Of a stretch of DNA of 45,223 nucleotides, positions 33,464 to 41,918 are shown one piece after another; position 1 is the first letter of the stretch, and every line of letters begins with the position of its first letter. The stretch spans positions 1 to 45,223 of the forward strand of contig MNWW01000042.1 in NCBI GenBank assembly GCA_001871415.1, given 5' to 3'. Below the pieces are notes generated by a model that saw only the letters and a list, made by a program, of their open reading frames with translations, made no database searches and was not told the origin of the DNA. Source of the stretch: Candidatus Woesearchaeota archaeon CG1_02_57_44. GTDB lineage: Archaea; Nanobdellota; Nanobdellia; Woesearchaeales; CG1-02-57-44. The translations under genes and the position numbers were made by a program.

Positions 33464-34123
33464 ATGAGTGACATTGAAATACGGGATGCATTGGTCTGCG
33501 ACGGGCTGCGGGTCGGGGGACTCACGCTCTGGACGCGACCTTGCCATGCATCGCCGGCCGAGCAGGTGCTGGACGCACTCGCGTCAGCGAAGGGCTATGA
33601 TCTCTTGGTCACGCCGGAATACGCGTTCACTGGCACATTGCCAGGACTTGCGGTCGATGAATGCAGGAATATCCAAGCAGAGATTGCCCGTATGTCCCGT
33701 GGGACCCTGTTCGTCGCGAATTTCCTCTACCAAGACAATGGAATGCTTCGCAATGAGACCATCGCCTGCGCTGGAGGTGATGTCCTGCACACCTATGGGA
33801 AGAAAATGACCGCGGACGAAGGCCGTCTGGCAAAAAAAGCAGGTCTCAGCTGGTTGCCCGGAAATGCCAGCGGCGCATTCGCATGGAATGGCCTGAAGGT
33901 CGGCATAGAGGTCTGCATCGATGCGGGTGTGCTGGCATCTGAGGGGGTCACGGACTGCGACCTGCTCCTGAGCCCCTGCTGCGGCAGCTGGCTCTTCAAT
34001 ACTGATTGCGTGAAGCCAGGCGGTTCCTATGTCATGGTCGATGGCTCTCCTGCATATATGCTGTCGGGTATCGTAGCGTCCAGAGGTGCCGGCGGCCCAG
34101 TGTCTGATATGGGCGCGTTCTGA
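33464..34123 (+). CDS. Carbon-nitrogen hydrolase (nitrilase) superfamily protein
   Basis: A 219-residue protein, shorter than typical nitrilases (260-330). The Glu-Lys-Cys triad is visible: Glu52 in LLVTPEYAFTG, Lys113 in HTYGKKMTADEG and Cys151 in VGIEVCIDAG. LLLSPCCGSWL follows the nucleophile as in amidases. The reaction is hydrolysis of an amide or nitrile; the substrate is unknown. The C-terminal strands are abbreviated. A TATA box (ATCTTTATAAGTG, about 33431-33443) supports the ATG at 33464. Confidence 0.85.
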   Translation: MSDIEIRDALVCDGLRVGGLTLWTRPCHASPAEQVLDALASAKGYDLLVTPEYAFTGTLPGLAVDECRNIQAEIARMSRGTLFVANFLYQDNGMLRNETIACAGGDVLHTYGKKMTADEGRLAKKAGLSWLPGNASGAFAWNGLKVGIEVCIDAGVLASEGVTDCDLLLSPCCGSWLFNTDCVKPGGSYVMVDGSPAYMLSGIVASRGAGGPVSDMGAF

Positions 34124-34186
34124 TTGGGGCGCGATAACCTCTTCGACTTGCAGTATCTCTCTACATAGGCACTTCCTCTGCAGCTC

Positions 34187-34603
34187 TTGTCCAAAGAAAA
34201 AGAAGAGGCAGAGCTCTTCGAGGGCATCAGAGGCGTGCAGAGCGCGCTCTACGCCCTTATCGCAGATGCCAAGGCGGGGGACGCATTCCTGTTCTTCTCC
34301 GCGGACGCGCAAGAGAGCAATACCGCGATACAGCAATTCTATGAGCGCTTCGACGCAAAGCGGAAGGAAAAGGGACTGAAGGTCAAGGGACTGGCACCCA
34401 AGACGTTGCGGGGTCTCTATGAGAAACGAGCATCTCTTCAGATGAGATTCGTGGATTTTCCTCTGCCAGAGAACACCGGGCTTTGCGGCGATAAGATGGC
34501 CATCATCACCTGGGGGAAGAAGCCGCGGGCAATCCTGATACGCTCGAAAGCCATCGTAGAGAAACAGAAGCGATTCTTCGAGCAGCTGTGGGCCAGGGCT
34601 TGA
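34187..34603 (+). pseudogene. TrmB-type effector-binding domain without its DNA-binding half
   Basis: A frame of 138 residues starting at TTG, with an in-frame stop 12 nt upstream of that TTG. The content matches the C-terminal sensor part of archaeal TrmB-like regulators: ELFEGIRGVQSALYALIADA, FYERFDAKRKEKGLKVKGLA, and KMAIITWGKKPRAILIRSKA followed by the final FFEQLWARA. The N-terminal winged helix (about 90 residues) that normally precedes this is absent. There is no ATG, clear ribosome binding site or TATA box. It is either a truncated remnant or a stand-alone sensor domain read by initiation at TTG; the remnant reading is preferred. Confidence 0.6.
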
Positions 34604-34669
34604 GCAATCGTGATGCTCACTCATAGACCGCGTCGTGGTGCGTGAAGTCCTCGGATGATGCGGAGCTTC

Positions 34670-36160
34670 TCACACCAGCACCTTCTCCAGCAGCCACTGC
34701 CTGAGCTTGGCTATCGGCACACGCACCTGCTCGGTAGAATCCCTGTCGCGCACGGTCACGTCCTTGCTTTCGATACTGTCGAAGTCTATGGTCACGCAGA
34801 AGGGCACACCGGTCTCATCAGCGCGCGCGTACCTTCGGCCGATGCTGCCGGAGCTGTCCAGCTGCGTGGGCATGATTGCGCGCAACTCGTGATGGACCTG
34901 CTCTGCAAGCGCCACGAGCTCGGGCTTGTTCTTGAGCAGCGGGAAGATAGCGGCCTTGATTGGCGCGAGCCTCGGATGCAAAGCCAAGACGACATTGCCG
35001 CGCTCCTTGTCGTCGCGGTACGCTTCATACAGGAAGACCAGGAACGCGCGCTCCACGCCCTGACTGGGCTCGGCAATGACGTGCGGCACGACCTTCTGCT
35101 GGGTCGCCTCATCGAAGATGGCAAGGTCCTTGCCTGATTCCTTCGCGTGCTGGGAGAGGTCAAAATCCGTCCTATTGGCCATGCCCTGCAATTCCTTCCA
35201 GCCGAAGGGGAAGTTATACTCCAGGTCCCAGGTGTCAAGGGCATAGTGGCTCTTCTCATCAGCCAGGTGCTGACGGATGCGCAGGTTCTCCGGCCTGACG
35301 CCGAGAGAGACGAACCACTGGTGCTCCATGGCCAGCCAATAAGCATGCCATTCCGTCTTGATGATACCCTTCTCCAACGCCTCGCCCATGGAGCGCACTA
35401 TCGCGCCGGTCTCCTTGGCCTGTGCGTCAGTGTCGAGAATAAGGAGGCGATAGTCCTTGACTTCCTGCAAGTACGGGCAGGACTGCTCGGTCGGGTGCAC
35501 GAAGTACTCAAGCTCCATCTGCTCAAACTCGCGGCAGCGGAACAGGAAATTCCTCGGGCTTATCTCATTGCGAAAGGCTTTTCCCATCTGTGCGATGCCA
35601 AAGGGCAGCTTCACGCGGCCGATGTCATTGACCGCCTTGAAGTCAGCGAAGATGAGCTGCGCTGTCTCGGGGCGCAGGTAGGCCACGTTCTCGTCCACGG
35701 TAGGACCGATGTGCGTGGTGAACATGAGGTTGAATGGTCTTGCCTTTCCCAGCAGGCCCTTGCACTTGGGGCACACTATTGCATGGTCAGTGATCGCGGC
35801 GTCCAGATCCGCCGGCTTCATGCCGTCAGCGGGCTTCCTGGTCGCGTCCTCGACCAGCGTGTCAGCGCGATGTCTGCTGTGGCATTTTTCGCACTCGACC
35901 AGGACGTCAGTAAATGAGTCCACATGGCCGGACGCCTTCCAGACACGGGGGCTAGCTAGTATCGCGCCATCGATACCCACCACGTCATCGCGCTGCTGCA
36001 CATGATAGCGCCACCAGGCGGCCTTGATATTGCTCTTGAGCTCGACGCCCAGGGGGCCATAGTCAAATACTCCCGCGACGCCGCCGTAGAGTTCTGAATT
36101 CGGGAAGATAAGGCCTTTCTTCTTGCAGAAGGTGGCCATCTCGTCAATGGTGATTGTCAT
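34670..36160 (-). CDS. glyS: Glycyl-tRNA synthetase (archaeal/eukaryotic alpha2 type)
   Basis: Class II synthetase of 496 residues that charges tRNA-Gly. Typical segments are FPNSELYGGVAGVFDYGPLG at the N-terminus, WKASGHVDSFTDVLVECEKC with a zinc-type Cys pair, RPETAQLIFADFKAV, FRNEISPRNFLFRCREFEQM (motif 2) and PSQGVERAFLVFLYEAY (motif 3), then an anticodon-binding domain. A TATA box (CCTTTAAAACAAG region, about 36182-36194) overlaps the 3' end of the Fic gene. The same window holds a tRNA-Gly gene, with no sign of linkage. Confidence 0.96.
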   Translation of the reverse strand: MTITIDEMATFCKKKGLIFPNSELYGGVAGVFDYGPLGVELKSNIKAAWWRYHVQQRDDVVGIDGAILASPRVWKASGHVDSFTDVLVECEKCHSRHRADTLVEDATRKPADGMKPADLDAAITDHAIVCPKCKGLLGKARPFNLMFTTHIGPTVDENVAYLRPETAQLIFADFKAVNDIGRVKLPFGIAQMGKAFRNEISPRNFLFRCREFEQMELEYFVHPTEQSCPYLQEVKDYRLLILDTDAQAKETGAIVRSMGEALEKGIIKTEWHAYWLAMEHQWFVSLGVRPENLRIRQHLADEKSHYALDTWDLEYNFPFGWKELQGMANRTDFDLSQHAKESGKDLAIFDEATQQKVVPHVIAEPSQGVERAFLVFLYEAYRDDKERGNVVLALHPRLAPIKAAIFPLLKNKPELVALAEQVHHELRAIMPTQLDSSGSIGRRYARADETGVPFCVTIDFDSIESKDVTVRDRDSTEQVRVPIAKLRQWLLEKVLV

Positions 36161-36186
36161 GGGGATGTCGCATGCTCTGTCTTGTT

Positions 36187-37539
36187 TTAAAGGTTTTTGT
36201 TATTGAGTATCTGTTCCATCTTATTCTCGAACTCCTTGCTCCTGAAAAATACCATCCTCTTCCCTTCGGTCTTGCTCATGAGAAATCCTTCGCGCATCAA
36301 TCCTAACAGATCGGTTCTGGCTGTCTGGTAGACCACAGCAAATATCTCCTGCGCTTCTTTGATTGTCATTATCCGCGATGCATCCTGATAAAACTCTGAG
36401 ACGATGTGTATCTGCCTTGGATTCAGATTCCCCCATTTCCTGATGGCCACTAGTTTCTGTTTCTCCTTCTGCTTCTTTTCTATGTGCTCTTTCAATGCTG
36501 TCATCCCTTTTACTATGGCCTCAAGATGGTATTTTACAAAATAGGTCAGGTCGTTGTCATCCTCTTCTGTGTAGCGATATGCTTTTGCATATCTTGCAGG
36601 GGCATTCTTGAAAATGCGTGATATGGACACATACCTCATGAGCAAGTAGTGCTCCTTGAGCATGTACCAATAGAACAATGCCCGTGCCGTTCTTCCGTTC
36701 CCATCCTCGAATGGATGTATGTAGCCAATGAGAAAATGCAGGATGCACGCTTTTATCACAGGGTGCACGTATGTCTCGTGACTGGTCTTATTCGCGAATG
36801 CGCAAAGATTCTCCATATACGCGGGCACTTCCTTGTATGAGGGGGGGATGTGCGCGATCTCTCCTGTCATCACATCGACGACACGCACTTCATCATTATC
36901 CCGATATCGTCCTGCCCATCCATCGTGGTCCAAAGTGCCTCTTGTTATAGTCTTCTGGATGGTCACAATCTTTTCTGGAGTCATCTCCTCTTTTACCCAC
37001 TCTTGTATCAGCTGTATGGTCTCGTAATTGTTCGCTATCATCTGCTCGTTCTTGTTTCGTGGTTTCCTCTTGGTCCTGAGCATCTCCTTGGCCACTTTTC
37101 TTGTCGTCGCAGCACCTTCTAATTGGCTTGAGGCGATGGCTTCTTCCATCAATGAGCTGAGCAACAGTTGTGTCTGCTCCTGTTTGGGGATGATGCCATC
37201 GCTCTGAAGCGAACCGCCAACATTCAAGTCGATCTCGTGCAATTTCTCCTGTATCCAGCGGGACGCTGACACATTCAATGCAAACCCTCCCTGGGGGTCA
37301 TTCAATGGATTGAGGTGTGTGGCGCTCAAGGCTCTCCCCGTCTTTATCAGCATCCATGCTTCATGAGGTTTGAGGTTCTCAGGAGCTTGCCTATGTTGTA
37401 CTTCTTCCCAATACCAATACTTGTCATTGGCCTCTATCACATACTGCTGAACCTCCCTGTTCTCCAGCAGGGCGCCTAGTCGCTCGATGAAGGACGCGCC
37501 CAGTCTCTCACTACTCAACGACCTTTTTCTTGGCTTCAT
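36187..37539 (-). CDS. Fic-domain protein with built-in inhibitory motif and C-terminal winged helix
   Basis: A 450-residue Fic enzyme, which typically transfers AMP to hydroxyl side chains of target proteins. The active-site motif HPFEDGNGRTAR (275-286) is complete. An inhibitory (S/T)xxxE(G/N) motif, SSQLEGA (Ser137, Glu141, Gly142), precedes it, so this is a class II Fic held inactive by its own helix. The C-terminus (RQIHIVSEFYQDASRIMTIK to DLLGLMREGFLMSKTEGKRM) is a winged-helix domain. A TATA box (AATATATAGG, about 37563-37572) lies just before the palindromes shared with cysS. Confidence 0.93.
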   Translation of the reverse strand: MKPRKRSLSSERLGASFIERLGALLENREVQQYVIEANDKYWYWEEVQHRQAPENLKPHEAWMLIKTGRALSATHLNPLNDPQGGFALNVSASRWIQEKLHEIDLNVGGSLQSDGIIPKQEQTQLLLSSLMEEAIASSQLEGAATTRKVAKEMLRTKRKPRNKNEQMIANNYETIQLIQEWVKEEMTPEKIVTIQKTITRGTLDHDGWAGRYRDNDEVRVVDVMTGEIAHIPPSYKEVPAYMENLCAFANKTSHETYVHPVIKACILHFLIGYIHPFEDGNGRTARALFYWYMLKEHYLLMRYVSISRIFKNAPARYAKAYRYTEEDDNDLTYFVKYHLEAIVKGMTALKEHIEKKQKEKQKLVAIRKWGNLNPRQIHIVSEFYQDASRIMTIKEAQEIFAVVYQTARTDLLGLMREGFLMSKTEGKRMVFFRSKEFENKMEQILNNKNL

Positions 37540-37572
37540 TCTGTGGGTGGGCGGTCATGCTCCTATATATTG

Positions 37573-37600
37573 ATTACTAATTTCGATATAAATTAGTAAT
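37573..37600. promoter_or_regulatory. Perfect palindrome (copy 1) between fic and cysS
   Basis: ATTACTAATTT (37573-37583) and AAATTAGTAAT (37590-37600) are perfect 11-bp inverted repeats separated by 6 bp. The element touches the minus-strand TATA box of the fic gene, a good place for a repressor. The winged-helix end of Fic itself is the nearest candidate to bind it. Confidence 0.8.
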
Positions 37601-37615
37601 CTTTTTCCTATGTTT

Positions 37616-37644
37616 ATTACTAATATATGTATTAATTAGTAGTT
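37616..37644. promoter_or_regulatory. Related palindrome (copy 2) between fic and cysS
   Basis: ATTACTAAT (37616-37624) and ATTAGTAGT (37636-37644) repeat the arms of copy 1 with one mismatch and a spacer of 11 instead of 10. The copies are 43 bp apart, about four helical turns, which would favour cooperative binding. It lies about 50 bp upstream of the cysS TATA-like box. Confidence 0.7.
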
Positions 37645-37722
37645 ATCATTTGCGATTCTGCTATCTCCTTATGCTCTATCCTTGTGCAAAACCATAAAAA
37701 ACCCCCTGCATTCTGTTTTTCC

Positions 37723-39165
37723 ATGCGCCTCTACAACACCGCCAGCAGAAAACTCGAGGAATTCAAGCCGCTAAAGGAGGGCAAGGTCGCTATCTACAGC
37801 TGCGGGCCAACGGTCTATGATTACGCGCACATCGGCAATTTCCGCGCGTTCCTGTTCGCGGACCTGGTCAGAAGGTGGTTTCGGTTCAACAAGTATCAGG
37901 TCACGCAGGTCATGAATATAACAGACGTGGATGACAAAATCATCAAGAAGGCGACGGCCAAGGGAGTCACGGCGCAGGACATCACCAAGGAATACGAGCA
38001 GGCGTTCTATGATGACCTTGCCACGCTCAACATCGAGCGCTTCGATGTCCATCCGCGCGCCACCGAACATATCGATGAGATGGTCGCCATGATACAATCC
38101 CTGCTGGACAAGGGCATCGCCTATAAGGCAGACGATGGCAGCATCTACTACTCTGTCGCCAAGTTCCCCGGCTATGGTACCTTCGCGCACCTGGACCTAG
38201 CAGGCATGCAGGAAGGCGCCCGGGTCAAGAACGACGAATACACCAAAGACGCTGCCCATGACTTTGCGCTCTGGAAAGCGTGGGATGCCGATGATGGCGA
38301 GGTCTATTGGGAGACGCCATTGGGCAAGGGCAGGCCGGGCTGGCACATCGAATGCAGCGCCATGAGCACCAAGTATCTCGGCAGCACGTTTGATATCCAC
38401 ACGGGCGGCATCGACCTGGTGTTTCCGCACCATCAGAACGAGATAGCGCAGAGCGAGGGCGCGTCCGGCAAGCCATTCGCGCGCTACTGGCTGCACAACG
38501 AGCATCTGCTCGTCGAAGGAAAGAAGATGTCAAAGTCCCTGGGCAATTTCTTCACGCTGCGCGACCTGCTGGGCAAGGGCATCGACCCGCGAGCGCTGCG
38601 GCTCACGCTGCTGTCCGCGCACTACCGCCAGCAGCTCAACTTCACGATGGAAGGGCTGGACGGATGGGAACGCGCTCTGCGACGCATTGATGATGCCTAT
38701 CTGGTCAGTGCCCCTGCTGCTGATGCTGCTGGACCCATTGCTGATGCTATAACAGTTGCTGACGGCGCCGCGCCGCAGGGTGCGGACAGGGCGATCGATG
38801 ATATTCGTTCGCAATTCAAGGACGCGCTCGCCGACGACCTGAATACCTCGGTTGCTCTCGCCGCCGTGTTCGAGATGGTCAAGCTCGCCAACGCGGCCGC
38901 GGGCATGGGCCCTGCCGGCGAAACGTTGCTCGCCGCAGACAAGGCAGCCCTGCATGACGGCCTCGCTGACTTCTATGCGGTCTTCGGTATCAGCCTGCCT
39001 GAAGCGGTGCAGATTCCTCAGGACATCCTGGACCTCGCCGCGCAACGTGAGACGCATCGGGCGCGCAAGGAATGGGCGCAGGCGGACGCTATCAGGCAGC
39101 AGGTCGCTGAGCGGGGCTATCGCATCGATGACACTGACGCAGGACCTTCTGTGGTGCGAGCATGA
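37723..39165 (+). CDS. cysS: Cysteinyl-tRNA synthetase
   Basis: Class I synthetase of 480 residues that charges tRNA-Cys. [20 protein letters not shown] carries the first zinc Cys and the HIGH-like [13 protein letters not shown] and [12 protein letters not shown] hold the other zinc ligands, and [10 protein letters not shown] is the KMSKS loop. The ATG at 37723 is chosen because a TATA-like CATAAAAAAC (about 37693-37702) is 20-30 nt upstream; a TTG/ATG-less extension to 37684 overlaps that box. A short Ala-rich insertion lies after the KMSKS domain. The gene ends ATGA-coupled to the potassium channel. Confidence 0.96.
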   Translation: MRLYNTASRKLEEFKPLKEGKVAIYSCGPTVYDYAHIGNFRAFLFADLVRRWFRFNKYQVTQVMNITDVDDKIIKKATAKGVTAQDITKEYEQAFYDDLATLNIERFDVHPRATEHIDEMVAMIQSLLDKGIAYKADDGSIYYSVAKFPGYGTFAHLDLAGMQEGARVKNDEYTKDAAHDFALWKAWDADDGEVYWETPLGKGRPGWHIECSAMSTKYLGSTFDIHTGGIDLVFPHHQNEIAQSEGASGKPFARYWLHNEHLLVEGKKMSKSLGNFFTLRDLLGKGIDPRALRLTLLSAHYRQQLNFTMEGLDGWERALRRIDDAYLVSAPAADAAGPIADAITVADGAAPQGADRAIDDIRSQFKDALADDLNTSVALAAVFEMVKLANAAAGMGPAGETLLAADKAALHDGLADFYAVFGISLPEAVQIPQDILDLAAQRETHRARKEWAQADAIRQQVAERGYRIDDTDAGPSVVRA

Positions 39166-40211
39166 ATCCGGCGCAGGAGATCATCAATCGCATGAAGTTC
39201 GCGGTAGGCCTCATGCTTGGCCTCATCGGCCTTTCCACCTATGGGTTCATGCATATCATGGACTGGAGCTTGATTGACGCGTTGTGGATGACCGTCATGA
39301 CCATCACTACGGTCGGTTATGCTGAGGTGCATCCCCTCAACACTGTTGGTCGAATCTTCGCCATGTTCGTGATGCTGCTGGGCGTCGGCATCGTGTTCTG
39401 GGCACTCGGTCTCATCGTGCAATTATTCGTCGGAGAGGAAGTCAAGAATATCCTGGAGCTGAAACGCATGGAAAAAAACATCACCAAACTCAAGGGCCAC
39501 TACATCGTCGTCCACTACGGCCTTATCGGTCGGGGTATCGTGGAGGCATTCAGGCGTCGCAATACCCCCTTTGTCGTCATCGAAGACAGGCCAGAGCAGC
39601 TGCGGTTGCTCAAGGAGTCAAAATGCCTCTATATTGACGGCAATCCGCAGAGCGATAAATCCATGCACGCCGCTGGCATAGAACGGGCACGCGCCGTGCT
39701 CATCGCCGGTGATGACATGGCGGACAACCTGGTCGTAGTACTCACGGTCAAGGGACTCAACAAGGATGCCACAGTCATCGCGAAAGCGCACGACGCGGAG
39801 AGCGAGAAGAAGCTGCGCCGCGCGGGAGCTGACATGGTCGTCAGCTCCGCGAGCATCGCGGCCAACAGGATGGCCAGCGTGGCATTGCGGCCCACGGTCG
39901 TGGATTTCCTCGACACGGCCATGCAGGCAGAGGGCGCTGAGCTGGAGATGGAGGAGATCCCTGTTGAAGAGGGAGCCCCTGCAGCGACCAAGACCATCGC
40001 AGATACACGTATCCGGGATGTCACGGGGAGCATCGTCATCGGCATCGTCAAGAAGGACGGGCGCATGCGCACCAACCCCTCCGGGGCGGAGCGCCTGGAC
40101 ATCGGCGACAAGATAGTCGCCATCGGCAGCGAAGAGCAGCTCGACAAGCTCTGGCATATGCTGGCCAAGCAGGAGCGCACCACGTACAATGGCATGCGGA
40201 GGGCCGGCTGA
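39162..40211 (+). CDS. Two-TM potassium channel with RCK domain (MthK-like)
   Basis: A 349-residue channel. TM1 is about 12-31, then the pore helix and filter MTITTVGYAEV (TVGYA, residues 50-54; the final Gly of TVGYG is Ala), and TM2 about 63-88. A RCK-N Rossmann domain follows (GHYIVVHYGLIGRGIVEAF, then VVIEDRPEQLRLL, VLIAGDDMADNLVVVLTVKG), with a RCK-C domain at the end (GSIVIGIVKKDG to GDKIVAIGS). The RCK ring gates the pore on ligand binding. The start overlaps the cysS stop and the stop overlaps the rfcL start, so the three are one transcript. Confidence 0.9.
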   Translation: MNPAQEIINRMKFAVGLMLGLIGLSTYGFMHIMDWSLIDALWMTVMTITTVGYAEVHPLNTVGRIFAMFVMLLGVGIVFWALGLIVQLFVGEEVKNILELKRMEKNITKLKGHYIVVHYGLIGRGIVEAFRRRNTPFVVIEDRPEQLRLLKESKCLYIDGNPQSDKSMHAAGIERARAVLIAGDDMADNLVVVLTVKGLNKDATVIAKAHDAESEKKLRRAGADMVVSSASIAANRMASVALRPTVVDFLDTAMQAEGAELEMEEIPVEEGAPAATKTIADTRIRDVTGSIVIGIVKKDGRMRTNPSGAERLDIGDKIVAIGSEEQLDKLWHMLAKQERTTYNGMRRAG

Positions 40212-41380
40212 TGTGGGCGCTGCGGCATCGTCCCTCCCTGGCTGAGCTCCCGGAGAGCAGCGTCAAGGCGCTGTCGCAGGCCATCGACAGGAAGAGGCCC
40301 GTGATCATCGTAGGCAGGACCGGCACGGGCAAGACGACGCTGGTCTATGCGCTCGCTGACGAGCGGGACTGGGAAGTCGTCGAGCTCTCTGCGTCAGATG
40401 TCCGCGGAGCCAAGGCCATCGAAGCCATCCTCGGTCCTGCCAGCACGCAGATGTCATTGTTCTCCAAGAGCAAGCTCATCCTCATCGATGATATCGATGC
40501 GCTCTCTGACAGAGGAGGGCTGCCGCAGATAGAGCGGCTGCTCCAGAGCAGCGCGTTCCCTGTCGTCATGACCGCGCAGTCGCTCACGGACAAGCTGTCC
40601 AAGATCAAGCGAAAGTCAGCGATCATCACCATGCCGGACCTCGGGTTCTCCGGGGTCAAGGCCGTGCTGCTTAGGGTCAGGGATGAGGAGGGCGCAAGCG
40701 TACCTGATGAGGTGGTGGCGGAGATCGCCGCCCAATGCGGCCCGGACCTGCGGGCAGCCATCACGGACCTTGAGGTGGTGGCCGCGCTGTCCAAGCAGCG
40801 TCCCGTGGCGAAGGCGGATGTCATCGGTCTCGGGCAGCGCGGGCAGGCGGAGAGCATCAGTCAGGCGCTGCTCAAGGTGCTCAAGACGACCAATCTGGAT
40901 GTGGCACTGCGAGCATTCGATTCCATCGATGAGGATCCAGATACCATCTTCCTCTGGGTGGAAGAGAACATGCAGCATGAGTACACAGGCGCTGACCTCG
41001 CACGAGGCATGGATGTGCTGAGCAAGGCGGACATCCTGCGCGGTCGGATACGTCGTCGTCAGTACTGGCGGCTGCTCGCCTACATCATGCCGATGCTGTC
41101 CGGAGGAGTAGCTGCCGCCAAGGACGCGAAGCGACCGGGCATGAGCGACTATAAACGCTCGGACAGGATATTGCAGATGTGGATAGCCAAGAACCGGTGG
41201 AAAAAAGCCATCGACATCGCGGCAAAGCTTGGGGCGGCGACGCATTGCAGCAGCCGGGAGGCGCGTCAGGATGCTCTGCCCTATGTGCATGCGACGGCCA
41301 AACGGCAGAAAGCGTTCCGTGAGGCATTGGCCAGTGAGCTGGAGCTCGACGCTGAGCAGACCGCATGGCTCGCGGGGTGA
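40211..41380 (+). CDS. rfcL: Replication factor C large subunit
   Basis: AAA+ clamp-loader large subunit, which loads PCNA with the small subunits. It has 389 residues, short for RfcL (often 400-500). Walker A is GRTGTGKTT (35-43) and Walker B LILIDDIDALSD (about 89-100). The first half continues with a lid (CGPDLRAAITDLEVVAALSK), then the collar domain (WVEENMQHEYTGADLARGMD and RRRQYWRLLAYIMPMLSGGV). Lysine- and PIP-rich C-terminal tails seen in other archaea are absent. It starts on the ATG overlapping the channel's stop (TGATG). Confidence 0.92.
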   Translation: MWALRHRPSLAELPESSVKALSQAIDRKRPVIIVGRTGTGKTTLVYALADERDWEVVELSASDVRGAKAIEAILGPASTQMSLFSKSKLILIDDIDALSDRGGLPQIERLLQSSAFPVVMTAQSLTDKLSKIKRKSAIITMPDLGFSGVKAVLLRVRDEEGASVPDEVVAEIAAQCGPDLRAAITDLEVVAALSKQRPVAKADVIGLGQRGQAESISQALLKVLKTTNLDVALRAFDSIDEDPDTIFLWVEENMQHEYTGADLARGMDVLSKADILRGRIRRRQYWRLLAYIMPMLSGGVAAAKDAKRPGMSDYKRSDRILQMWIAKNRWKKAIDIAAKLGAATHCSSREARQDALPYVHATAKRQKAFREALASELELDAEQTAWLAG

Positions 41381-41482
41381 GGAGGGTATCCTGTTACGGG
41401 TCCTGTGTTTCCCTTGTCAACTGTGCCTTAGGCAGTCCATGCTTGGCGCAAAATATTTATGCCTTGGCGCTGCTCATCATCC

Positions 41483-41827
41483 ATGGGCACTGATGCCGTA
41501 GAACCGGTGCGCTTGCTTTATGCAGGCGCTGATTCCACCTTCCCTTCCGATCTGCATACCATATATCCTAATCTCTTCGTCGACATCTTCGATGCGCATA
41601 CGCCTGTGGATCCTGCGCAGTACACAGGGCTTCTCATCGGGAGGGCAGGCGTCGAGGCCATGTCTCAGGACCATGCTGCGCTCAGGTCAGGAGCGTGGGA
41701 CGGGCTCGCAGGGCGCATCAGCGTGATCGAGATAGATGACAGGTTTGGCGCTGGCTCCTGGCAGCTGCGCCAGCGGCTAGAGCAAGCAGGAATCCCTCTT
41801 GATGCGCCAGGTGATCTGTGGCCGTGA
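41483..41827 (+). CDS. Hypothetical protein, 114 residues
   Basis: A small alpha/beta protein starting MGTDAVEPVRLLYAGADSTF. VRLLYAGA, LFVDIFDAHT, GLLIGRAGV and ISVIEIDDRF are four strand-like segments, suggesting a flavodoxin- or Rossmann-like three-layer fold. I do not recognise the family. A TATA-like AAAATATTTATGCC (about 41449-41462) lies 21-34 nt before the ATG. Confidence 0.6.
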   Translation: MGTDAVEPVRLLYAGADSTFPSDLHTIYPNLFVDIFDAHTPVDPAQYTGLLIGRAGVEAMSQDHAALRSGAWDGLAGRISVIEIDDRFGAGSWQLRQRLEQAGIPLDAPGDLWP

Positions 41828-41831
41828 TCCA

Positions 41832-41857
41832 CCTTGATTTGCCTTGACTCGCCTTGA
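41832..41857. promoter_or_regulatory. Three CCTTGA repeats at exact 10-bp spacing upstream of the phoU-like gene
   Basis: CCTTGA occurs at 41832, 41842 and 41852, one helical turn apart, about 30 bp upstream of the TATA box of the next gene (TTCTTTATAGATG, about 41887-41899). Such phasing is typical of activator sites; the AbrB-type domain of the downstream protein is a candidate. Confidence 0.5.
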
Positions 41858-41918
41858 TCCTGGAGGCATCCACAGGGATATGGTAAATTCTTTATAGATG
41901 TCATAGTTCTATGGGGAT

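Noticed and set aside
33584-34624. 346-codon minus-strand ORF across the nitrilase gene
   Set aside because: Antisense to a gene with a complete catalytic triad; long antisense frames are expected at this base composition and the translation shows no domain.
35147-35917. 256-codon plus-strand ORF
   Set aside because: Antisense to glyS.
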